Source: Microbacteriaceae bacterium UBA1487 (GTDB taxonomy: Bacteria; Actinomycetota; Actinomycetes; Actinomycetales; Microbacteriaceae). Taken from it: a DNA stretch of 64,000 nt. Positions 58,119 through 64,000 of this stretch are shown in pieces (position 1 is the stretch's first letter; each line of letters starts with the position of its first letter). Location: contig DCRR01000015.1 of NCBI GenBank assembly GCA_002325245.1, forward strand, positions 22,440 to 86,439. Direction: 5' to 3'. The notes beneath the pieces were generated by a model. The model had not been told where the DNA came from. It ran no database searches and saw only the letters and a list, made by a program, of their open reading frames with translations. The translations under genes and the position numbers were made by a program.

Positions 58119-58856
58119 ATGGAGAGCCCGCACGGTGCGCACGCCCACGACCCGGAGTTGCAGGTCGCGATCAACCGAGCGCTGGGGCGAAACGATTCCA
58201 CCCCAGTGAGCCCCGACGACGCTCGGTCGGTCACGCGACTCGACCTGCAGAGCACGGGCGTTCGCGACCTCTCACCGCTGGCCGCGATGACCGGGCTCGT
58301 CACCCTCGACCTGAGTGATACCCGCGTCTCAGACCTGGCCCCGCTTGCGGGACTGACCCGCCTGAGGACGCTACTTCTCGTGGACACCCTGGTCACCGAC
58401 CTCACCCCTCTGACGGGGCTGACGAACATGAGGGTGCTGTACCTCTCCGAGAACCGCGTCTCCGACCTCGCTCCGCTCTCGGGGATGACGGCGCTGCGCA
58501 CCCTCTCCGTCTGGCGGACCAACGTCTCCGACGTCACGGTGCTGTCCGGGCTGTCGAGCATGAAGAAACTCGACTTGACCAACACCAGCGTCTCCGACCT
58601 CACCCCGCTCGCCGCGATGACGAATCTGGTCGACCTCAACTTGGACTACACCAACGTGAGAGACCTCACACCTCTGGCGGGGTGCACGCAGTTGGCAGCG
58701 CTCAGCCTGTACAACACCCTTGTCACCGATCTCGGCCCGCTTGCAGCAATCACGAGCCTGCGGTCACTCAGGCTGGCAAGATCAACGACGCCCTCCGACC
58801 TCACGCCCCTCGCTGGGCTGGCCAACCTGGAAATGCAGTACCTGGGTCGAGCGTGA
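58119..58856 (+). CDS. Leucine-rich-repeat protein (internalin-type repeats)
   Basis: 245 residues from the ATG at 58119. Residues about 40-245 are nearly all 22-residue LRRs of the pattern LxxLxLxxTxVxDLxPLxGLTx, about nine copies, e.g. LVTLDLSDTRVSDLAPLAGL and MKKLDLTNTSVSDLTPLAAM. There is no signal peptide, anchor or other domain, so a cytoplasmic protein-binding solenoid is expected. It has no strong ribosome binding site; longer in-frame starts run back into the tRNA. Partner unknown. Its place directly behind a tRNA gene is a typical insertion spot, so horizontal gain is possible. Confidence 0.8.
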   Translation: MESPHGAHAHDPELQVAINRALGRNDSTPVSPDDARSVTRLDLQSTGVRDLSPLAAMTGLVTLDLSDTRVSDLAPLAGLTRLRTLLLVDTLVTDLTPLTGLTNMRVLYLSENRVSDLAPLSGMTALRTLSVWRTNVSDVTVLSGLSSMKKLDLTNTSVSDLTPLAAMTNLVDLNLDYTNVRDLTPLAGCTQLAALSLYNTLVTDLGPLAAITSLRSLRLARSTTPSDLTPLAGLANLEMQYLGRA

Positions 58857-58888
58857 GCGATCAGCGCGAGCAGAGCGCGTGCCGGTTT

Positions 58889-59617
58889 TCACGCGAGGCG
58901 GAGGGGACTCCCGAATCGCGTCGTCACGCCGGGTGACCACAGCACCGAATCGGGTGCCGTCTCGGCCAGGCCCGCGAATCCGGCCGCGGCGAGAAGTTCG
59001 TCGTCGAGCTCGAGCAACTCGGCGGAGTGCAGCACCCACGGCTCGTGCTCGTTGGGCACGAACAGGGTGCGCCCGAAACGGCGCACGAACATGCCCCAGC
59101 GTGCCGTGAGGAACAGCTCCCGCTCCCCCGGTTCGATCGCGTCGCCGACGCGGATGCGCGAGCGGTGCAGCACCGCGGAGCCGTGACGACGCGACTCCGC
59201 GGCGCGCTCGGCACCCTCGACACGAAGCCGCGTGCGCGACCAGAAGTACGGCAGCGAGAAGCTCACCCGCGCGGCGAGCACCGCCAGCAGCCGGGACGCC
59301 TCCAGCGAACGGAAGACGACGCCGCGGCGCCCCTCGGCGTCGACGGCGTACAGTCGCACGTTGATCCCGACGAACGCGCCGACGTAGGGCACGGGCGGGC
59401 TCCCCCACAGTGTGGCGCGATCCAGGTGGAACGGGATCAGCCCGACCCAGGAGCTGCCGTCGCAGACATCCGGTCGAAGTCCAGGCGGAAGCAGGGGCGC
59501 GACGCGCTCGGACGGCACACGCCAGTGCAGGAAGCACAGTTCGCTCCACCGCTGCGAGGCGAGCACCGCACCCGTGAGCGGCGGCGCCGAACTCGACAGC
59601 GGCTCGGGCTCGGTCAC
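58889..59617 (-). CDS. DUF2071 (YqjF-like) protein
   Basis: 242 residues. The GTG at 59617 (VTEPEPLSSSAPPLTGAVLA) overlaps the preceding stop as GTGA, favouring it over an ATG 45 nt upstream. Family features: RWSELCFLHWRVPSERVAPL and LPPGLRPDVCDGSSWVGLIP, then FVGINVRLYAVDAEGRRGVV FRSL in sequence. DUF2071 proteins resemble the acetoacetate-decarboxylase fold; function unknown. Here it is translationally coupled to an Amt-fold protein. Confidence 0.85.
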   Translation of the reverse strand: MTEPEPLSSSAPPLTGAVLASQRWSELCFLHWRVPSERVAPLLPPGLRPDVCDGSSWVGLIPFHLDRATLWGSPPVPYVGAFVGINVRLYAVDAEGRRGVVFRSLEASRLLAVLAARVSFSLPYFWSRTRLRVEGAERAAESRRHGSAVLHRSRIRVGDAIEPGERELFLTARWGMFVRRFGRTLFVPNEHEPWVLHSAELLELDDELLAAAGFAGLAETAPDSVLWSPGVTTRFGSPLRLA

Positions 59618-60642
59618 CGGCTGCCCGTGAGTGACATCGCGTGGCGTCGCAGCAGCAGCCACGCCGGAGTCGACGCGATGATCGCGAACACCGACACCCC
59701 CAGGAACAGGAGGATCGGCATCGACAGCGCCGCGATCCGCGCCGAGAAGACGATCCCCACGGCGTCACCCGAGATCGGCGGAGCGAGGAACCCGATCGCG
59801 GACGCACCGAGCATCGCCAGCGCCCAGCGCGCGACCTCCCCCGCCTCCGCGAGCGCGCGCGAGGAGTGGACGACCGCCGCCGTCACTCCGGCCAGCAGTC
59901 CGACGATGATCGTCCACGGGAAGTGCACGCTCACGGCACCCGGGGCGATCGCCACCATGCCCGCAGCGACACCGCCAGCGAGGATGCGCACGGCTGGCAT
60001 CCCGCTGCCGCGCAGGCGGTCGACGACCAGCCATCCGGCGATGGAGGCCAGGGGGGCGAGCGTTCCCGCCGCCACGATCCGCCAGACGTATGCGTCCCAC
60101 GCGCCCTCCAAGTGCACCAGCCAGGCCAGGAACCCGACCCCGGTGAGAACGAGCACGAGGGCGAGGCGTGCAGGACTCTGCCCGCGCAGCGCTCCGGGAA
60201 CCACCGGCGACACCCAGGTGAGCACGAGAAACGCCGCGGCCGACACGAACAGCGGCAATCCGCCGCCGAAGTCCTCGAATGCGCATTCGGGGCCCGGGCA
60301 CGCCGCGGCGACCCCGAGCGGCACGAGCACGCTGACCGGGAAAACCACGAGACCCCAGGTCGCGACCAGCACCCAGCGCGACAGACGGTCGGCTCCCGCG
60401 GCGATCGCCGCCAGTTCGACGAGCAGCGCGACGGGCACCGCGAACATCACGACGCCGAGCAGATACGTCAGGTCAGACAGCTCGAAGGCGAGCCCGAGAG
60501 ACACCGTGATAACCCCGGCGCCGAGCCCGGACAGCAGCGCTCCGCGGAACGCGCGCACGCCCGGATCGCGACCCGCCAGCAGCACGATCGCGATCGACGC
60601 GCTCAGGGCGCCGAGCCCGCCCAGCACGGTGATCCCATTCAT
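59614..60642 (-). CDS. Diverged ammonium-transporter-fold membrane protein lacking recognisable pore histidines
   Basis: 342 residues from the ATG at 60642, about ten to eleven membrane segments. It aligns with the Amt gene just upstream: ADRLSRWVLVATWGLVVFPV against ADRAKFGSWMIFAGIWGTLVYFPV, and DFGGGLPLFVSAAA against DYAGGTAVHINAGA. In the latter the Asp is kept (D124) but the pore His becomes Phe132. AGWLVVDRLRGSGMPAVRIL and GGVAAGMVAIAPG match GWAVVEKIKDGKATSVGAGS and GAVAGLVAITP. The second pore His motif GIH is not found either. Ammonium conduction seems unlikely; a sensor, regulator or altered channel is more plausible. Amt homology is by eye. Confidence 0.7.
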   Translation of the reverse strand: MNGITVLGGLGALSASIAIVLLAGRDPGVRAFRGALLSGLGAGVITVSLGLAFELSDLTYLLGVVMFAVPVALLVELAAIAAGADRLSRWVLVATWGLVVFPVSVLVPLGVAAACPGPECAFEDFGGGLPLFVSAAAFLVLTWVSPVVPGALRGQSPARLALVLVLTGVGFLAWLVHLEGAWDAYVWRIVAAGTLAPLASIAGWLVVDRLRGSGMPAVRILAGGVAAGMVAIAPGAVSVHFPWTIIVGLLAGVTAAVVHSSRALAEAGEVARWALAMLGASAIGFLAPPISGDAVGIVFSARIAALSMPILLFLGVSVFAIIASTPAWLLLRRHAMSLTGSR

Positions 60643-60735
60643 GTCGTGTCGATTCCTCGGTCGCAGTCCGAAACGGTCTCCTGCAGTCTTGCGGATGCGC
60701 GACGCCCGCCGTGAGCATCCTTGCCGCAAGACGCG

Positions 60736-60771
60736 TGTGGGGCGCCATCCCCGAAGGAATGACGCCCCACA
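60736..60771 (-). terminator. Terminator after amt
   Basis: TGTGGGGCG (60736-60744) and CGCCCCACA (60763-60771) form a perfect 9-bp stem with an 18-nt loop, 14 nt beyond the amt stop. It would separate amt from the Amt-like gene 94 nt further on, at least partly. Confidence 0.75.
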
Positions 60772-60785
60772 GCAAGGAGCCGGAA

Positions 60786-62015
60786 TTACTCGGCGATGGC
60801 GTAGCCCTCTTCACCGTGAACCACGGTGTCGACGCCAGCGATCTCGTCCTCGTTCTTGATGCGGAAGCCGATGGTCTTCTCGATCGCGAAGCCCACGATG
60901 TAGGCGACGACGAAGGAGAACACCAGGACACCCACAGCAGCGATGAACTGAACCAGGAGCTGGCTCGCGTCACCACCGACGAAGAGGCCGGTGCCCTGGG
61001 CGAAGAAGCCCAGGTAGAGCGTTCCGATGAGGCCACCCACGAGGTGGATGCCGACCACGTCGAGCGAGTCGTCGAAGCCGAGCTTCCACTTGAGCTCAAC
61101 CGCCAGGGCGCAGACGGCACCCGCGACGACACCGAGCACGAGGGCCCAGATCGGGTCGAGGTTGGCGCACGCGGGGGTGATGGCAACGAGACCAGCAACC
61201 GCACCCGAGCCGGCGCCGACCGAAGTCGCCTTGCCGTCCTTGATCTTCTCGACGACGGCCCATCCGAGGATGGCCGCAGCCGTGGCGCCGAGCGTGTTCA
61301 CGACGATCAGACCGACAACGGTGTCTTCCGTGCCGAGCGCACCCAGGCCCTCAGCACCAGCGTTGAAGCCGAACCAGCCGAACCACAGGATCGAGGCGCC
61401 GAGGAGCGTCAGCGGCACGTTGTGCGGCTTGTGAGCGCCCTTCTGGAAGTTGACGCGCTTGCCGAGCACGAGAGCGAGGGCCAGGGCCGCCGCACCCGCG
61501 TTGATGTGCACCGCGGTACCACCGGCGTAGTCGATGACGCCGACGTCGAGGCCCAGGTCCTCACCGAGGGTGAGGATCCAGCCGCCGCCCCACACCCAGG
61601 CCGCAACCGGGAAGTAGACGAGCGTGCCCCAGATACCCGCGAAGATCATCCACGAACCGAACTTCGCGCGGTCCGCGATGGCGCCCGAGATGAGAGCGAC
61701 GGTGATGATCGCGAAGGTCGCACCGAAGGTTGCACCAAGCAGCGTGTCGCTGTCAGCGCCGCCCAGGGCGAAGTCCGAGAAGGGGTTGCCGGCGAGGAAG
61801 GGAAGGTCGCCCGCTTCGGTGTCGATCGCCGACATGTTGGCCCCGTAGAGGATCCACAGAACGGCGATGAGTCCCATCGCGCCGAAGCTCATCATCATCA
61901 TGCTGACGACGCTCTTGGCCTTGACGAGTCCACCGTAGAAGAACGCGACGCCCGGGGTCATGAAAAGAACGAGTGCTGTGGCTGCAATGAGCCAGGCTGT
62001 GTTACCGCTATCCAT
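60786..62015 (-). CDS. amt: Ammonium transporter
   Basis: 409 residues, about eleven membrane segments. It starts MDSGNTAWLIAATALVLFMT and has the Amt signature DYAGGTAVHINAGAAALALA with D162 and pore His170, plus DSLDVVGIHLVGGLIGTLYL with the second pore His324. The C-terminal tail (IEKTIGFRIKNEDEIAGVDT followed by VVHGEEGYAIAE) matches the cytoplasmic tail that contacts GlnK. No glnK or glnD follows; an Amt-like paralogue does instead. GAGAGG precedes the ATG by 11 nt. A GlnR-like box lies upstream. Confidence 0.97.
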   Translation of the reverse strand: MDSGNTAWLIAATALVLFMTPGVAFFYGGLVKAKSVVSMMMMSFGAMGLIAVLWILYGANMSAIDTEAGDLPFLAGNPFSDFALGGADSDTLLGATFGATFAIITVALISGAIADRAKFGSWMIFAGIWGTLVYFPVAAWVWGGGWILTLGEDLGLDVGVIDYAGGTAVHINAGAAALALALVLGKRVNFQKGAHKPHNVPLTLLGASILWFGWFGFNAGAEGLGALGTEDTVVGLIVVNTLGATAAAILGWAVVEKIKDGKATSVGAGSGAVAGLVAITPACANLDPIWALVLGVVAGAVCALAVELKWKLGFDDSLDVVGIHLVGGLIGTLYLGFFAQGTGLFVGGDASQLLVQFIAAVGVLVFSFVVAYIVGFAIEKTIGFRIKNEDEIAGVDTVVHGEEGYAIAE

Positions 62016-62117
62016 ATTTGTCGTTACCTCTCAATTTGCAAATGGATGCACCGTCGGATTCAGTCGCTCTCGGAGTCGGGGCACTCCTCGGGTACGCCCA
62101 CAGTTTGTCGGCATGAG

Positions 62118-62155
62118 GTTTCACCAGGGCTGTCCCGATGTTTCGGGCAGGTTAC
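62118..62155 (-). promoter_or_regulatory. GlnR-type tandem box upstream of amt
   Basis: Read on the amt strand: GTAAC-n6-GAAAC-n6-ACAGC-n6-GAAAC, starting at 62155 and ending at 62118. This is the a-b-a-b layout of actinobacterial GlnR sites (gTnAC-n6-GaAAC), with three of four half-sites good and one degenerate. It lies 103-140 nt before the amt start. GlnR itself is not in the window. Confidence 0.6.
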
Positions 62156-62166
62156 GCGCGACGGGC

Positions 62167-62180
62167 CGATGTAAACATCG
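62167..62180. promoter_or_regulatory. 14-nt perfect palindrome in the amt-nhaA divergent region
   Basis: CGATGTAAACATCG is an inverted repeat of CGATGT around AA. It lies 12 nt from the GlnR-type box and about 105 nt before nhaA. It could be an operator for either gene; the regulator is unknown. Confidence 0.4.
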
Positions 62181-62284
62181 CGTTTCGGGCGTCCCCCGAT
62201 TCGCTTCGAGTTCGCAGGTAGGAGAACTTCTAGACTGGACGGCGGCGGATTCCTCCCGCCCTTGCCTAGCCTTTGGGGTCTCTC

Positions 62285-63469
62285 GTGTCGTTGTTGCGTT
62301 CTGAACGCGTTGCCGCCTTCCTGCTCGTCATTGCCGCTTTCGTGGGGCTGGTGGTCGCGAACTCGGCGTTCGGGGACGCCGCGGTCGCGGTCCGCGACTT
62401 CCACCTCGCGATCCCGTTCCTCGGCCTCGACCTGTCGGTCAGCCACTGGGTGAAGGACGGACTGCTGGCGATCTTCTTCTTCGTCGCCGCGATCGAGCTG
62501 CGGCACGAGCTCACCCACGGCGAGCTCGACTCCCGTCGGAAGGCGCTCATCCCGATGGTGGCCGCCGTCGGTGGCGTTCTTGTTCCGTCGCTGGTCTTCC
62601 TGCTGATCGTCACCGACCCGGTCTACGCCGTCGGCTGGCCGATCCCCACCGCCACCGACATCGCCTTCGCGCTCGGAGTGCTGGCGCTCGTCGGTCGCGG
62701 GCTGCCGTCCCGGGTGCGCGCGATGCTCCTGGCGCTCGCCGTCATCGACGACCTCATCGCGATTCTGATCATCGCCTTCTTCTTCACCACCGATCTCCAG
62801 CCGCTCGCCCTCATCGGCGCCGTCCCGCTCGTTCTCCTGTTCGGCTGGCTGAGCTTCCGGGTTCGCAGCAAGCGGGCTCCGCTGGTCATCACGGCGATGA
62901 TCGTGATCGGGCTCGTCACCTGGGTGCTGGTGTACCACTCCGGCATTCACCCGACGATCGCCGGTGTCGCGCTCGGACTCGTGATGACTCCGGGAAGCGC
63001 CGAGCCGACGCGTCGCGCGCTGGAGCCGTGGACGAACGCCCTCGTCCTGCCGCTGTTCGCCCTCGTCGCCTCGATCGTGCTGATCCCCGACGTCGGTGTC
63101 GACGAGCTCAACCCGGTGTTCTGGGGCATTCTCGTGGCGCTCCCCGTCGGCAAGCTGATCGGCATCACCGCCGGGGCGATGATCGCCCGACAGCTCGCGC
63201 CGAAGCGGGAGCGTGCCGCGGCGCTGTCGATCGGCGACGTGCTCGTCGTCGCCTCGCTCGGCGGCATCGGCTTCACCGTCTCGCTGCTGATGAACGAGCT
63301 CGCCTTCGAGGCGGTGCCTGACGTCGCCGCCGAGGGCACGCTCGCCGTGCTCGGCGGGTCGCTGTTCTCGATCATCATCGGCGTGATCATCACCGTGGTG
63401 CGCGTGCGACAGCACCGCGCCAGCCACACCCTCGAGCCGGAAGATGCGAAGGAGAACCCCGTCGCCTAG
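62285..63469 (+). CDS. nhaA: Na+/H+ antiporter NhaA
   Basis: Sodium/proton antiporter for pH and salt tolerance. 394 residues from the GTG at 62285 (VSLLRSERVAAFLLVIAAFV); a TTG 12 nt upstream is also possible. HWVKDGLLAIFFFVAAIELR and PTATDIAFALGVLALVGRGL are conserved, and the ion-binding Asp pair is in LALAVIDDLIAILIIAFFF. SIGDVLVVASLGGIGFTVSL near the C-terminus is also family-typical. About twelve membrane segments. Divergent from amt. Confidence 0.95.
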   Translation: MSLLRSERVAAFLLVIAAFVGLVVANSAFGDAAVAVRDFHLAIPFLGLDLSVSHWVKDGLLAIFFFVAAIELRHELTHGELDSRRKALIPMVAAVGGVLVPSLVFLLIVTDPVYAVGWPIPTATDIAFALGVLALVGRGLPSRVRAMLLALAVIDDLIAILIIAFFFTTDLQPLALIGAVPLVLLFGWLSFRVRSKRAPLVITAMIVIGLVTWVLVYHSGIHPTIAGVALGLVMTPGSAEPTRRALEPWTNALVLPLFALVASIVLIPDVGVDELNPVFWGILVALPVGKLIGITAGAMIARQLAPKRERAAALSIGDVLVVASLGGIGFTVSLLMNELAFEAVPDVAAEGTLAVLGGSLFSIIIGVIITVVRVRQHRASHTLEPEDAKENPVA

Positions 63470-63487
63470 CGCGGGGCGCCCGGCGTC

Positions 63488-64000
63488 TCAGTCGGTGCCG
63501 GTGGTGAGGGCGATCAGCCGCGAGACGGCGCGCAGGTACTTCTTGCGGTAGCCGCCGCCGAGCATCTCCTCGCCGAAGACCTGATCCAGCGGCACTCCGG
63601 TCGAGACGACGGGCACCTGCGCGTCGTAGATGCGGTCCACGAGCGCGACGAAACGCAGCGCGTCCGACTGGTCGTGCAGCGTGCGGACGTCGCGCAGCCC
63701 GATCACGTCGAGCCCCTCCACCAGGCGCACGTAGCGCGAGGGGTGCACCCGCGACAGGTGCCGCAGCACCGCATCGAACTCGTCGTCGGTGGCCGGGCCC
63801 TCGGCCCGGGCCAGCGCCTCGGCGTACTCGGCGGCCTCGAAGATGCGCGCGTGCCCCTCGATGTCGCGGCGGCGGTAGTCGAGGCCGTCAATGCGGACGA
63901 TGTCGAAGCGCGCGGAGAGCGCGTGGATCTCCCGCAGGAAGTCGGCGGCGGCGAAGCGCCCCTCGCCCAGCGCGTTCGGAGGCGTGTTCGAGGTCGCCGC
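63488..64000 (-). CDS. zapE: Cell division protein ZapE (AFG1-like ATPase), 5' part outside window
   Basis: The C-terminal ~170 residues are inside the window and the frame is open through base 64000. ATSNTPPNALGEGRFAAADF matches the sensor-1 region of ZapE/AFG1 (TSNxxPxxLYxxG) and DALRFVALVDRIYDAQVPVV the conserved C-terminal segment (RFxxLVDxLYD). Walker A and B lie outside. ZapE interacts with the Z-ring in E. coli; role in actinobacteria is not settled. Convergent with nhaA, 18 nt apart. Confidence 0.88.
   Translation of the reverse strand, partial: AATSNTPPNALGEGRFAAADFLREIHALSARFDIVRIDGLDYRRRDIEGHARIFEAAEYAEALARAEGPATDDEFDAVLRHLSRVHPSRYVRLVEGLDVIGLRDVRTLHDQSDALRFVALVDRIYDAQVPVVSTGVPLDQVFGEEMLGGGYRKKYLRAVSRLIALTTGTD

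Noticed and set aside
57481..58856. Genomic island or prophage inserted at the tRNA cluster
   Set aside because: No integrase, excisionase, attachment-site duplication or phage gene is visible; only the LRR gene is a possible newcomer.
62016..62284. AmtR operator upstream of amt
   Set aside because: No CTAT-n6-ATAG-like pattern; the spacing fits GlnR half-sites better.

Overview
The window is a 64-kb piece of a high-GC Gram-positive chromosome. Gene order, frequent GTG starts, ATGA/GTGA start-stop overlaps, an actinobacterial mIHF domain, a helicase-motif-less PriA and a zinc-free S4 point to an actinobacterium. The order pyr operon/mihF/gmk/rpoZ/coaBC/metK/priA, efp-nusB, aro-mltG-ruvX-alaS, relA-sec-yajC-ruv-yebC and pdx-HIT-thrS resembles Mycobacterium, but with the lineage-specific losses and insertions expected of Micrococcales, probably Microbacteriaceae (inference). 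Almost everything is transcribed on the minus strand. No CRISPR array, insertion sequence, prophage or rRNA is visible.

Layout. 1-14.3 kb: a long minus-strand cluster read in the order pyrR, pyrB, pyrC, a small PH-like membrane protein, carA, carB, pyrF, an mIHF-guanylate kinase fusion, rpoZ, coaBC, metK and priA (cut by the window start). It combines UMP synthesis with GMP kinase, RNA polymerase omega, CoA and SAM synthesis. A long inverted repeat separates it from two ABC importers at 14.4-20.8 kb: an SsuABC/TauABC-like system and a PhnDCEE phosphonate/phosphite-type system without catabolic genes. 21-34 kb: HAD hydrolase, nusB, efp, aroQ/B/K/C/E, mltG, ruvX, alaS, rpsD and rarA. 34-36.9 kb: a plus-strand island (membrane-anchored cyclophilin, DUF349 protein, AbiEi-like protein). 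36.9-50.8 kb: rel, secFD, yajC, ruvBAC, yebC, pdxTS, HIT and thrS.

50.9-57.1 kb is the most unusual part: two tandem copies of a two-gene module. Each copy has a membrane GT2 glycosyltransferase with an N-terminal MshEN/GspE-N-like domain, overlapping by 4 nt a polytopic membrane protein that looks GT-C-like. The two GT2 proteins align without gaps over their first 360 residues (221 identical by hand count), yet the metal-binding motif differs (DAED versus DAQD). I read this as a duplicated, diverging surface-glycan assembly system.

57.5-58 kb holds a tRNA cluster (Gly-GCC, Cys-GCA, Val-GAC on minus; Val-CAC divergent on plus), followed by a small leucine-rich-repeat protein. 58.9-62 kb is a nitrogen-related group: a canonical ammonium transporter, then a strongly diverged Amt-fold paralogue in which the first pore histidine is Phe and the second is not recognisable, coupled to a DUF2071 protein. 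A GlnR-type tandem box lies upstream of amt. The window ends with nhaA (plus) and the 3' part of zapE (minus).
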